NCBI RefSeq assembly: GCF_000003605.2
Contig: NW_003133645.1
Coordinates: 1 to 36,016, forward strand
Reading direction: 5' to 3'
DNA length: 36,016 bases
Origin: Saccoglossus kowalevskii
Lineage: Eukaryota; Hemichordata; Enteropneusta; Harrimaniidae
This document shows positions 1-12,069 of this stretch, in pieces. A program made the translations under genes and the position numbers. The number at the start of each line of letters is the position of its first letter. Position 1 is the first letter of the stretch. The notes beneath the pieces are model-generated. The model saw only the letters and a list, made by a program, of their open reading frames with translations, did not search any database and had not been told where the DNA came from.

Positions 1-214
1 GTCCATAATATGGCGTGGTGTCCATGCCAAATTTAACGTCCATAATATGGCGTGGTATCTATGTCAAAATTAACGTCCATAATATGGCGCGGTATCTATT
101 CCAAAATTAACGTCCATAATATGGCACGGTATCTATGCTAAAATTAACATCCATAATATGGCGCTGTATCCATGCCAAAATTAACGTTCATAATATGGCC
201 CGCTATCCATGCCA
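1..214. repeat. Divergent monomers at left edge
   Basis: About six monomers with mixed private changes, including TTTAAC in place of ATTAAC near 33-37, TCTATTCC near 97-104, GCGCTG near 162, and GGCCCGC near 198-204. The GGCCCGC unit preceded by GTTCATAAT is a landmark also found in blocks D and E (for example 3554-3571). I see no gene or unique sequence here. The array evidently continues to the left of the window. Confidence 0.7.
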
Positions 215-1300
215 AAATTAACGTCCATAATATGGTGTGGAATCCATGGCAAAATTAACGTCCATAATATGGCGCGGTATCCATGGCAAAATGAACGTCC
301 ATAATATGGCACGGTATCCGTGCCACAATTAACGTCCATAATATGGCGCGGTGTCCATGCCAAAATTAACGTTGATAATATGGCGCGGTATCCATGTCAA
401 AATTAACGTCCATAATATGACGCGGTATCCATGCCAAAATTAACGTCCATAATATGGCGCGGTATCCGTGCCAAAATTAACGTCCATAATATGGCGCGGT
501 ATCCATGTCAAAATTAACATCCATAATACGTTGTGGTATCTATGCCAAAATTAACGTCCATAATATGGCACGGTATCTATGCCAAAATTAACGTCCATAA
601 TATGGCGCGGTATCTATGCCAAATTAATGTCCATAATATGGCAAGGTATCTATGCCAAAATTAACGTCCATATTATGGCGCAGTATACATGTCAAAATTA
701 ACATCCATAATATGGCGCGGTATCTATGCCAAAATTAACGTCCATAATATGGCGCGGTAACGATGCCAAAATCAACGTCCATAATATGGCACGGTATCCA
801 TGTCAAAATTAACGTCCATAATATGGCGCGGTATCCATGCCAAAATTAACGGGCATAATATGGCGCGGTGTCCATGCCAAAATTAACGTCCATATTATGG
901 CGCAGTATACATGTCAAAATTAACATCCATAATATGGCGCGGTATCTATGCCAAAATTAATGTCCATAATATGGCGTGGTATCCATGCCAAAATAAATGT
1001 CCATAATATGGCACGGTATCTATGCCAAAATTAACGTTCATAATATGGCGCGGTATCTATGCCAAATTAACGTCCATAATATGGCACGATATGTATGCCA
1101 AAATTAACGTCCATAATATGGCGCGGTATCCATGTCAAAATTAACGTCCATAATATGGCGCGGTATCCATGCCAAAATTAACGTCCATAATATGGCGCGG
1201 TATCCATGCCAAAATTAACGTCTATAATATGGCGTGGTATCCATGCCAAAATTAACGTCCATAATATGGCGCGGTATCCATGCCAAAATCAACGTCCATA
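215..1300 (+). repeat. Higher-order block A, copy 1
   Basis: This stretch of about 29 monomers is recognised by private variants in fixed order: GTTGATAATATGG at 371, TGACGCGG near 419, TACGTTGTGG at 527, GCAAGGTATC at 641 and TAACGATGCC at 758. Each recurs 1,293 bp downstream in copy 2. Several (GTTGATA, ACGTTGTGG, GCAAGG, GCACGATATG at 1084) also recur at a constant +9,033 in block B copy 1. The offset of 1,293 is 35 monomers minus 2 bp, as expected when the block contains two 36-mers. The edges are approximate. Confidence 0.85.
1146..1182 (+). repeat. Canonical 37-bp monomer (reference unit)
   Basis: This unit matches the commonest base at every position and serves as the reference for the variants named elsewhere. 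It carries three CpG sites: two in GCGCGG (unit positions 14-15 and 16-17) and one across the unit boundary (AAC/GTCC). It also holds an 11-bp odd palindrome, CCATAATATGG (arms CCATA/TATGG around one A), and a looser dyad TGGC...GCCA spanning GCGCGGTATCCAT. The next unit, starting at 1183, is also canonical up to its last bases. Confidence 0.9.
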
Positions 1301-1507
1301 ATATGGCGCGGTATCCATGCCGTAATCAACGTCCATAATATGGCGCGATATCCATGCCAAGATTAACGTGCATATTATGGCGCTGTATCCATGTTAAAAT
1401 TAACGTCCATAATATGGCACGGTATCCGTGCCAAAAATAACGTCCATAATATGGCGCGGTATCCATGCCAAAATTAACGTCCATAATATGGCACGGTATC
1501 CATGCTA
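1300..1507. repeat. Linker monomers between the two A blocks
   Basis: About five to six monomers that do not follow the 1,293-bp register. They include CCATGCCGTAATCAAC near 1315-1330 and a GCCAAGATTAACGTGC unit followed by GCGCTGTATCC, a pair that also occurs at about 10316-10345, 18669-18700 and 34569-34600. They are ordinary satellite units with no open frame or unique DNA. Confidence 0.65.
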
Positions 1508-2593
1508 AAATTAACGTCCATAATATGGTGTGGAATCCATGGCAAAATTAACGTCCATAATATGGCGCGGTATCCGTGCCACAATTAACGTCCATAATAT
1601 GGCGCGGTATCCGTGCCACAATTAACGTCCATAATATGGCGCGGTGTCCATGCCAAAATTAACGTTGATAATATGGCGCGGTATCCATGTCAAAATTAAC
1701 GTCCATAATATGACGCGGTATCCATGCCAAAATTAACGTCCATAATATGGCGCGGTATCCGTGCCAAAATTAACGTCCATAATATGGCGCGGTATCCATG
1801 TCAAAATTAACATCCATAATACGTTGTGGTATCTATGCCAAAATTAACGTCCATAATATGGCACGGTATCTATGCCAAAATTAACGTCCATAATATGGCG
1901 CGGTATCTATGCCAAATTAATGTCCATAATATGGCAAGGTATCTATGCCAAAATTAACGTCCATATTATGGCGCAGTATACATGTCAAAATTAACATCCA
2001 TAATATGGCGCGGTATCTATGCCAAAATTAACGTCCATAATATGGCGCGGTAACGATGCCAAAATCAACGTCCATAATATGGCACGGTATCCATGTCAAA
2101 ATTAACGTCCATAATATGGCGCGGTATCCATGCCAAAATTAACGGGCATGATATGGCGCGGTGTCCATGCCAAAATTAACGTCCATATTATGGCGCAGTA
2201 TACATGTCAAAATTAACATCCATAATATGGCGCGGTATCTATGCCAAAATTAACGTCCATAATATGGCGTGGTATCCATGCCAAAATAAATGTCCATAAT
2301 ATGGCACGGTATCTATGCCAAAATTAACGTTCATAATATGGCGCGGTATCTATGCCAAATTAACGTCCATAATATGGCACGATATGTATGCCAAAATTAA
2401 CGTCCATAATATGGCGCGGTATCCATGTCAAAATTAACGTCCATAATATGGCGCGGTATCCATGCCAAAATTAACGTCCATAATATGGCGCGGTATCCAT
2501 GCCAAAATTAACGTCTATAATATGGCGTGGTATCCATGCCAAAATTAACGTCCATAATATGGCGCGGTATCCATGCCAAAATCAACGTCCATA
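1508..2593 (+). repeat. Higher-order block A, copy 2
   Basis: This copy has the same variant order as copy 1 at +1,293: GTTGATA at 1664, ACGTTGTGG at 1821, TAACGATGCC at 2051, then AACGGGCAT near 2141. Differences from copy 1 are few. For example, GGGCATGATATGG near 2144 is GGGCATAATATGG near 851 in copy 1, and a CGTGCC unit near 1574 stands where copy 1 has CATGGC. The low divergence implies a fairly recent duplication. The right edge is approximate and falls where the units near 2593 stop matching those near 1300. Confidence 0.85.
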
Positions 2594-2669
2594 ATATGGT
2601 GTGGTATCCATGCCAAAATCAACGTCCATAATATGGCACGGTATCCATGCCAAAATTAACGTGCATATT

Positions 2670-3566
2670 ATGGCGTGGTATCCATGCCAAAATAAACGTC
2701 CATAATATGGTGCGGCATCCATGCCAAAATGAACGTTCATAATATGGCGCGGTATCCATGCCAAAATTAACGACCATAATATGGCGCGGTATCCATGTCA
2801 AAATTAACGTCCATAATATGGTGCGGTATCCATGCCAAAATCAACGTCCATAATATGGCGCGGTATCCATGCCAAGATTAACGTGCATATTATGGCGCGG
2901 AATCCATGTTAAAATTAACGTCCATAATATGGCGCGGTATCCATGCCAAAATCAACGTCCATAATATGGCGCAATATCCATGCAAAAATGAACGTCCATA
3001 ATATGGCGCGGTATCCATGCCAAGATTAACGTGCATATTATGGCGCGGAATCCATGTTAAAATTAACGTCCATAATATGGTGTGGTATCCATGGCAAAAT
3101 TAACGTCCATAATATGGCGCAGATCCGTGCCAAAATTAACGTCCATAATATGGCACGGTGTCCATGCCAAAATTAACGTCCATAATATGGCGTGGTATCT
3201 ATGTCAAAATTAATGTCCATACATGTAATATGGCGCGGTATCTATGCCAAAATTAAAGTTCATATTATGGCGCGGTATCCATGCCAAAATTAACGTCCAT
3301 AATATGGCGCGGTATCTAAGCCAAAATTAACGTCCATAATATGGCGCGGTATCCATGCCAAAATGAACGTTCATAATCTGGCGTGGTATCCATGCCAAAA
3401 TTAAAGTCCATAATATGGCGCGGTATCCATGTCAAAATTAACGTCCATAATATGGCGCGGTATCCATGCCAAAATGAATGTCCATAATATGGCACGGTAT
3501 CGATGCCAAAATTAACGTCTTTAATATGGCGCTGTATCCATGCCAAAATTAACGTTCATAATATGG
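2670..3566 (+). repeat. Block E, left part (unduplicated), copy 1
   Basis: About 24 monomers that align at a constant +19,344 with 22014-22910. Shared landmarks are GGCATCCATGCC near 2713, the ACATGT insertion at 3221, the TAATCTGGCG unit near 3373 and GGCCCGC at 3565. The match is close over roughly 900 bp. The left edge at about 2670 is where copy 1 changes from a GTGCATATTATGG unit while copy 2 has GTCTTTAATATGG. It ends at the left breakpoint of the 2,556-bp tandem duplication. Confidence 0.8.
3211..3253 (+). repeat. 43-bp monomer with ACATGT insertion (7 copies)
   Basis: A 6-bp ACATGT is inserted between GTCCAT and AATATGG, giving CCATACATGTAATATGG with an internal TACATGTA palindrome. 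The insertions are at 3221, 4410, 6966, 12178, 22565, 23718 and 28490, always after a GTGGTATCTATGTC monomer and before a CTATGCC unit with AAAGTTCATATTATGG. The constant context shows one insertion event followed by block copying. TATACATGTC is also a common monomer variant, so the insert may have been templated by a neighbour. The interval given is the first copy. Confidence 0.88.
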
Positions 3567-6122
3567 CCCGCTATCCATGCCAAAATTAACGTCCATAATA
3601 TGGCGTGGTATCTATGTCAAAATTAATGTCCATAATATGGCGTGGTATCTATGCCAAAATTAAAGTTCATATTATGGCGCGGTATCCATGCCAAAATTAA
3701 CATCCATAATATGGCGCGGTATCTAAGCCAAAATTAACGTCCATAATATCGCGCGGTATCCATGCCAAAATGAACGTTCATAATATGGCGCGGTATCCAT
3801 GCCAAAATTAACGTCCAATATATGGCGCGGTATCCATGTCAAAATTAACGTCCATAATATGGCGCGGTATCCATGCCAAAATGAACGTCCATAATATGGC
3901 GTGGTATCCTTGTCAAAATCAACGTCCTTAATATGGCGCGGTATCCGTGCCTAAATAAACGTCCATAATATGGCGCGGTATCCATGTCAAAATTAACGTC
4001 CATAATATGGCGCTGTATCCGTGCCAAAATTAACGTGCATAATATGGCGCGGTGTCCATGCCAAAATTAACGTCCATATTATGGCGCAGTATACATGTCA
4101 AAATTATCATCCAGAATATGGCGCGGTATCCATGCCAAAATCAACGTCCATAATATGGCGCGATATCCATGCAAAAATCAACGTCCATAATATGGCGCGG
4201 TATCCATGCCAAGATTAACGTGCATATTATGGCGCGGAATCCATGTTAAAATTAACGTCCATAATATGGTGTGGTATCCATGGCAAAATTAACGTCCATA
4301 ATATGGCGCAGATCCGTGCCAAAATTAACGTCCATAATATGGCGCGGTGTCCATGCCAAAATTAACGTCCATAATATGGCGTGGTATCTATGTCAAAATT
4401 AATGTCCATACATGTAATATGGCGCGGTATCTATGCCAAAATTAAAGTTCATATTATGGCGCGGTATCCATGCCAAAATTAACGACCATAATATGGCGCG
4501 GTATCTAAGCCAAAATTAACGTCCATAATATGGCGCGGTATCCATGCCAAAATGAACGTTCATAATCTGGCGTGGTATCCATGCCAAAATTAAAGTACAT
4601 AATATGGCGCGGTATCCATGTCAAAATTAACGTCCATAAAATGGCGCGGTATCCATGCCAAAATGAACGTCCATAATATGGCGCGGTATCCTTGTCAAAA
4701 TCAACGTCCTTAATATGGCGCGGTATCCGTGCCAAAATAAACGTCCATAATATGGCGCGGTATCCATGTCAAAATTAACGTCCATAATATGGCGCGGTAT
4801 CCGTGCCAAAATCAACGTGCATAATATGGCGCGGTGTCCATGCCAAAATTAACGTCCATATTATGGCGCAGTATACATGTCAAAATTAACATCCAGAATA
4901 TGGCGCGGTATCTATGCCAAAATTAACGTCCATAATATAGCGCAGTATCCATGCCAAAATTAATGTCCATAATATGGCACGGTATCTATGCCAAAATTAA
5001 CGTCTATAATATGGCGCGGTATCTATGCCAAATTAACGTCCATAATATTTCATGGCATCTATGCCAAAATTAACGTCCATAATATGGCGCGATATCCATG
5101 CCAAAATTAACGTCCATAATATGGCACGGTATCGATGCCAAAATTAACGTCTTTAATATGGCACTGTATCCATGCCAAAATTAACGTTCATAATATGGCC
5201 CGCTATCCATGCCAAAATTAACGTCCATAATATGGCGTGGTATCTACGTCAAAATTAATGTCCATAATATGGCGTGGTATCTATGCCAAAATTAAAGTTC
5301 ATATTATGGCGCGGTATCCATGCCAAAATAAACGTCCATAATATGGCGTGGTATCTAAGCCAAAATTAACGTCCATAATATCGCGCGGTATCCATGCCAA
5401 AATGAACGTTCATAATATGGCGCGGTATCTATGCCAAAATTAACGTCCAAAATATGGCGCGGTATCCATGTCAAAATTAACGTCCATAATATGGCGTGGT
5501 ATCCATGCCAAAATGAACGTCCATAATATGGCGCGGTATCCTTGTCAAAATCAACGTCCTTAATATGGCGCGGTATTCGTGCCTAAATAAACGTCCATAA
5601 TATGGCGCGGTATCCATGTCAAAATTAACGTCCATAATATGGCGCGGTATCCGTGCCAAAATTAACGTGCATAATATGGCGCGGTGTCCATGCCAAAATT
5701 AACGTCCATATTATGGCGCAGTATACATGTCAAAATTAACATCCAGAATATGGCGCGGTATCTATGCCAAAATTAATGTCCATAATATAGCGCAGTATCC
5801 ATGCCAAAATTAATGTCCATAATATGGCACGGTATCTATGCCAAAATTAACGTCCATAATATGGTGCGGTATCTATGCCAAATTAACGTCCATAATATTT
5901 CATGGCATCTATGCCAAAATTAACGTCCATAATTTGGCGCGATATCCATGCCCAAATTAACGTCCATAATATGGCACGGTATCCATGCCAAAATTAACGT
6001 CTTTAATATGGCGTGGTAACCATGCCAAAATTAACGTCCATAATATGTCGCGGTATCCATGCTAAAATCAACGTCCATAATATGGCACGGTTTCCATGCC
6101 AAAATTAACGTCTTTAATATGG
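3567..6122 (+). repeat. 2,556-bp tandem duplication, copy 1
   Basis: This is 69 monomers plus 3 bp. Every landmark recurs exactly 2,556 bp later: ACATGT insertion at 4410 and 6966, TTTCATGG at 5048 and 7604, TTTCATGG at 5898 and 8454. The junction with copy 2 sits in a hybrid monomer: GTCTTTAATATGG (6110-6122) runs straight into CCCGCTATCC (6123 on), whereas the left flank reads GTTCATAATATGG (3554-3566) before the same CCCGC. The shared stretch TAATATGG (3559-3566 and 6115-6122) is the likely crossover point. Confidence 0.93.
5041..5077 (+). repeat. TTTCATGGCATC variant monomer (25 copies)
   Basis: The usual TGGCGCGGTA is replaced by TTTCATGGCA, five changes in ten bases. This removes both internal CpG sites and creates TGGCATCTATGCCA, a dyad with perfect 6-bp arms. 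TTTCATGG starts at 5048, 5898, 7604, 8454, 9081, 12816, 13666, 14442, 15920, 16770, 17398, 19871, 20758, 21608, 24356, 25095, 26462, 26868, 27607, 29128, 29867, 31234, 32084, 32712 and 33266. The unit ahead of it is normally the CCAAATT 36-mer. The interval given is the first copy. Confidence 0.9.
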
Positions 6123-8678
6123 CCCGCTATCCATGCCAAAATTAACGTCCATAATATGGCGTGGTATCTATGTCAAAATTAATGTCCATAATATGGCGTG
6201 GTATCTATGCCAAAATTAAAGTTCATATTATGGCGCGGTATCCATGCCAAAATTAACATCCATAATATGGCGCGGTATCTAAGCCAAAATTAACGTCCAT
6301 AATATCGCGCGGTATCCATGCCAAAATGAACGTTCATAATATGGCGCGGTATCCATGCCAAAATTAACGTCCAATATATGGCGCGGTATCCATGTCAAAA
6401 TTAACGTCCATAATATGGCGCGGTATCCATGCCAAAATGAACGTCCATAATATGGCGTGGTATCCTTGTCAAAATCAACGTCCTTAATATGGCGTGGTAT
6501 CCGTGCCTAAATAAACGTCCATAATATGGCGCGGTATCCATGTCAAAATTAACGTCCATAATATGGCGCTGTATCCGTGCCAAAATTAACGTGCATAATA
6601 TGGCGCGGTGTCCATGCCAAAATTAACGTCCATATTATGGCGCAGTATACATGTCAAAATTATCATCCAGAATATGGCGCGGTATCCATGCCAAAATCAA
6701 CGTCCATAATATGGCGCGATATCCATGCAAAAATCAACGTCCATAATATGGCGCGGTATCCATGCCAAGATTAACGTGCATATTATGGCGCGGATTCCAT
6801 GTTAAAATTAACGTCCATAATATGGTGTGGTATCCATGGCAAAATTAACGTCCATAATATGGCGCAGATCCGTGCCAAAATTAACGTCCATAATATGGCG
6901 CGGTGTCCATGCCAAAATTAACGTCCATAATATGGCGTGGTATCTATGTCAAAATTAATGTCCATACATGTAATATGGCGCGGTATCTATGCCAAAATTA
7001 AAGTTCATATTATGGCGCGGTATCCATGCCAAAATTAACGTCCATAATATGGCGCGGTATCTAAGCCAAAATTAACGTCCATAATATGGCGCGGTATCCA
7101 TGCCAAAATGAACGTTCATAATCTGGCGTGGTATCCATGCCAAAATTAAAGTACATAATATGGCGCGGTATCCATGTCAAAATTAACGTCCATAAAATGG
7201 CGCGGTATCCATGCCAAAATGAACGTCCATAATATGGCGCGGTATCCTTGTCAAAATCAACGTCCTTAATATGGCGCGGTATCCGTGCCAAAATAAACGT
7301 CCATAATATGGCGCGGTATCCATGTCAAAATTAACGTCCATAATATGGCGCGGTATCCGTGCCAAAATCAACGTGCATAATATGGCGCGGTGTCCATGCC
7401 AAAATTAACGTCCATATTATGGCGCAGTATACATGTCAAAATTAACATCCAGAATATGGCGCGGTATCTATGCCAAAATTAACGTCCATAATATAGCGCA
7501 GTATCCATGCCAAAATTAATGTCCATAATATGGCACGGTATCTATGCCAAAATTAACGTCCATAATATGGCGCGGTATCTATGCCAAATTAACGTCCATA
7601 ATATTTCATGGCATCTATGCCAAAATTAACGTCCATAATATGGCGCGATATCCATGCCAAAATTAACGTCCATAATATGGCACGGTATCGATGCCAAAAT
7701 TAACGTCTTTAATATGGCACTGTATCCATGCCAAAATTAACGTTCATAATATGGCCCGCTATCCATGCCAAAATTAACGTCCATAATATGGCGTGGTATC
7801 TACGTCAAAATTAATGTCCATAATATGGCGTGGTATCTATGCCAAAATTAAAGTTCATATTATGGCGCGGTATCCATGCCAAAATAAACGTCCATAATAT
7901 GGCGTGGTATCTAAGCCAAAATTAACGTCCATAATATCGCGCGGTATCCATGCCAAAATGAACGTTCATAATATGGCGCGGTATCCATGCCAAAATTAAC
8001 GTCCAAAATATGGCGCGGTATCCATGTCAAAATTAACGTCCATAATATGGCGTGGTAACCATGCCAAAATGAACGTCCATAATATGGCGCGGTATCCTTG
8101 TCAAAATCAACGTCCTTAATAGGGCGCGGTATTCGTGCCTAAATAAACGTCCATAATATGGCGCGGTATCCATGTCAAAATTAACGTCCATAATATGGCG
8201 CGGTATCCGTGCCAAAATTAACGTGCATAATATGGCGCGGTGTCCATGCCAAAATTAACGTCCATATTATGGCGCAGTATACATGTCAAAATTAACATCC
8301 AGAATATGGCGCGGTATCTATGCCAAAATTAATGTCCATAATATAGCGCAGTATCCATGCCAAAATTAATGTCCATAATATGGCACGGTATCTATGCCAA
8401 AATTAACGTCCATAATATGGTGCGGTATCTATGCCAAATTAACGTCCATAATATTTCATGGCATCTATGCCAAAATTAACGTCCATAATTTGGCGCGATA
8501 TCCATGCCCAAATTAACGTCCATAATATGGCACGGTATCCATGCCAAAATTAACGTCTTTAATATGGCGTGGTAACCATGCCAAAATTAACGTCCATAAT
8601 ATGTCGCGGTATCCATGCTAAAATCAACGTCCATAATATGGCACGGTTTCCATGCCAAAATTAACGTCTTTAATATGG
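6123..8678 (+). repeat. 2,556-bp tandem duplication, copy 2
   Basis: Nearly identical to copy 1. Differences seen by eye include GCGCGGATTCC near 6787 (GCGCGGAATCC in copy 1), ACGTCCATA near 7038 (ACGACCATA), GTGGTAACC near 8053 (GTGGTATCC) and AATAGGGCGCGG near 8119 (AATATGGCGCGG). The copy ends at GTCTTTAATATGG (8666-8678), after which AGTGGTATCC continues as unduplicated sequence. The same GTCTTTAATATGG/AGTGG join occurs at 25307-25324, where there is no duplication. Confidence 0.93.
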
Positions 8679-8935
8679 AGTGGTATCCATGCCAAAATTA
8701 ACGTCCATAATATGGCACGGTATCCACGCCAAAATTAACGTCTTTAATATGGCGCGGTATCCATGCCAAAATTAACGTCCATAATATGGCGTGGTATCCA
8801 TGCCAAAATGAACGTTCATAATATGGCGCGGTATCCATGCCAAAATTAACGACCATAATATGGCGCGGTATCCATGCCAAAATCAACGTCCATAATATGG
8901 CGCGGTATCGATGTCAAAATCAACGTCCATAATAT
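8050..8935 (+). repeat. Higher-order block H, copy 1
   Basis: About 24 monomers at constant offset 5,988 from 14038-14923. Landmarks are TAACCATGCC followed by AAAATGAAC (8056 and 14044), TTTCATGG (8454 and 14442) and TATCCACGCC near 8720. The TAACC change at 8056 is absent from the corresponding place in the tandem partner (near 5500), so the 14-kb copy shares ancestry with this copy after the 2,556-bp duplication. AATAGGG near 8119 is private to this copy. The block overlaps the end of duplication copy 2. Confidence 0.8.
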
Positions 8936-11697
8936 GGCGCGTATCTATGCCAAAATTAACGTCCATAATATAGCGCAGTATCCATGCCAAAATTAATGTC
9001 CATAATATGGCACGGTATCTATGGCAAAATTAACGTCCATAATATGGCGCAGTATCTATGCCAAATTAACGTCCATAATATTTCATGGCATCTATGCCAA
9101 AATTAACGTCCATAATATGGCGCGATATCCATGCCAAAATTAACGTCCATAATATGGCACGGTATCGATGCCAAAATTAACGTCTTTAATATGGCGCTGT
9201 ATCCATGCCAAAATTAACGTTCATAATATGGCCCGCTATCCATGCCAAAATTAACGTCCATAATATGGTGTGGAATCCATGGCAAAATTAACGTCCATAA
9301 TATGGCGCGGTATCCATGGCAAAATTAACGTCCATAATATGGCACGGTATCCGTGCCAAAATTAACGTCCATAATATGGCGCGGTGTCCATGCCAAAATT
9401 AACGTTGATAATATGGCGCGGTATCCATGTCAAAATTCACGTCCATAATAAGACGCGGTATCCATGCCAAAATTAACGTCCATAATATGGCGCGGTATCC
9501 GTGCCAAAATTAACGTCCATAATATGGTGCGGTATCCATGTCAAAATTAACATCCATAATACGTTGTGGTATCTATGCCAAAATTAACGTCCATAATATG
9601 GCACGGTATCTATGCCAAAATTAACGTCCATAATATGGCGCGGTATCTATGCCAAATTAACGTCCATAATATGGCAAGGTATCTATGCCAAAATTAACGT
9701 CCATAATATGGCACGGTATCTATGCCAAAATTAATGTCCATAATATGGTGCTGTATCCATGCCAAAATTAATGTTCATAATATGGCGTGGTATCCATGCC
9801 AAAATTAACGTCCATAATATGGCACGGTATCCATGTCAAAATTAACGTCCATAATATGGCGCGGTATCCATGCCAAAATTAACATGCATAATATGGCGCG
9901 GTGTCCATGCCAAAATTAACGTCCATATTATGGCGCAGTATACATGTCAAAATTAACATCCATAATATGGCGCGGTATCTATGCCAAAATTAACGTCCAT
10001 AATATGGCGTGGTATCCATGCCAAAATTAATGTCCATAATATGGCACGGTATCTGTGCCAAAATTAACGTTCATAATATGGCGCGGTATCTATGCCAAAT
10101 TAACGTCCATAAGATGGCACGATATGTATGCCAAAATTAACGTCCATAATATGGCGCGGTATCCATGTCAAAATTAACGTCCATAATATGGCGCGGTATC
10201 CATGCCAAAATTAACGTCCATAATATGGCGCAGTATCCATGCCAAAATCAACGTCCATAATATGGCGCGGTATCCATGCCAAAATCAACGTCCATAATAT
10301 GGCGCGGTATCCATGCCAAGATTAACGTGCATATTATGGCGCTGTATCCATGTTAAAATTAATGTCCATAATATGGCGCGGTATCCATGCCAAAAATAAC
10401 ATCCATAATATGGCGCGGTATCCATGCCAAAATTAACGTCCATAATATGGCACGGTATCTATGCCAAAATTAACGTCCATAATATGGCGCGATATCTATG
10501 ACAAATTAATGTCCATAATATGGCGTCGTATCCATGTCAAAATTAACGTCCATAATATGGCGCGGTATCCGTGCCAAAAATAACGTCCATAATATGGCGC
10601 AGTATCCATGTCAAAATTAATGTCCATAATATGGCGTGGTATCCATGCCAAAATTAACGTCCATAATATGGCGCAGTATCCATGCCAAAATTAACGTCCA
10701 TAATATAGCACGGTATCCATGCTAAAATTAACGTCAATAATATGGCGCGGTATCCATGCCAAAATTAACGTCCATAATATGGCATGGTATCCATGCCAAG
10801 ATTAACGTGCATATTATGGCGCGGAATCCATGTTAAAATTAACGTCCATAATATGGCGCGGTATCCATGCCAAAATCAACGTCCATAATATGGCGCGATA
10901 TCCATGCAAAAATCAACGTCCATAATATGGCGCGGTATCCATGCCAAGATTAACGTGCATATTATGGCGTGGAATCCATGTTAAAATTAACGTCCATAAT
11001 ATGGCGTGGTATCCATGGCAAAATTAACGTCCATAATATGGCGCAGATCCGTGCCAAAATTAACGTCCATAATATGGCGCGGTGTCCATGCCAAAATTAA
11101 CGTCCATAATATGGCATGGTATCTATGTCAAAATTAATGTCCATAATATGGCGCGGTATCTATGCCAAAATTAAAGTTCATATTATGGTGCGGTATCCAT
11201 GCCAAAATTAACGTCCATAATATGGCGCGGTATCTAAGCCAAAATTAAAGTCCATAATATGGCGCGGTATCCATGCCAAAATGAACGTTCATAATATGGC
11301 GCGGTATCCATGCCAAAATTAACGTCCATAATATGGCGTGGTATCCATGTCAAAATTAACGTCCATAATATGGCGCGGTATCCATGCCAAAATAAACGTC
11401 CATAATATGGCGCAGTATCCATGTCAAAATTAACGTCCATACTATGGCGCGGTATCCGTGACAAAATTAATGTGCATAATATGGCGCGGTGTCCATGCCA
11501 AAATTAACGTCCATATTATGGCGCAGTATACATGTCAAAATTAACATCCAGAATATGGCGCGGTATCTATGCCAAAATTAACGTCCATAATATAGTGCAG
11601 TATCCATGCCAAAATTAATGTCCATAATATGGCACGGTATCTATGCCAAAATTAACGTCCATAATATGGTGCGGTATCTATGCCAAATTAACGTCCA
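8935..11697 (+). repeat. Higher-order block B, copy 1 (includes an A block)
   Basis: About 75 monomers that recur at 17252-19865 and, truncated, at 33120-35785. Landmarks in order are TTTCATGG at 9081, GTTGATA at 9404, AAGACGCGG at 9450, ACGTTGTGG at 9561, GCAAGG at 9674, GCACGATATG at 10117, and TCCATACTATGG near 11437. The offset to copy 2 starts at 8,317 and falls to 8,168 by 11234, because single monomers were gained or lost. It begins with a 36-mer missing one G (GCGCGTATC at about 8937). The first third is block A. Confidence 0.85.
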
Positions 11698-12050
11698 TAA
11701 TATGGCGCGGTATCCATGCCAAGATTAACGTGCATATTATGGCGCGGAATCCATGTTAAAATTAACGTTCATAATATGGCGCGGTATCCATGCCAAAATC
11801 AATGTCCATAATATGGCGCGATATCCATGCAAAAATCAACGTCCATAATATGGCACGGTATCCATGCCAAGATTAACGTGCATATTATGGCGCGGAATCC
11901 ATGTTAAAATTAACATCCATAATATGGCGTGGTATCCATGGCAAAATTAACGTCCATAATATGGCGCAGATCCGTGCCAAAATTAAAGTTCATATTATGG
12001 CGAGGTATCCATGCCAAAATTAACGTCCATAATATGGTGCGGTATCTAAG
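11697..12050 (+). repeat. Higher-order block F, copy 1
   Basis: About nine monomers in a distinctive order: GCCAAGATTAACGTGC with CATATTATGG, GGAATCCATGTTAAAATT, AATCAATGTCC at 11798, GATATCCATGCAAAAATC, a second CAAGATT/GGAATCC pair, ATCCATGGC, then the 36-mer GCGCAGATCCGTGCC and a GCGAGG unit. The same order is found at about 14925, 25578 and 30350. AATGTCC falls at 11801, 15021, 25674 and 30446, and the last two are exactly 4,772 apart. Confidence 0.8.
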
Positions 12051-12069
12051 CCAAAATTAACGTCCATAA

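Noticed and set aside
1146..1182. Canonical CArG box or CENP-B box in the monomer
   Set aside because: CCATAATATGG has seven A/T bases between CC and GG, not six. The CENP-B box core TTCG...CGGG is absent from the consensus.
4021..4218. Plus-strand 65-codon frame, repeated identically at 6577-6774
   Set aside because: The identity is due to the 2,556-bp duplication, not protein conservation. The frame is a product of TCAACG variants.
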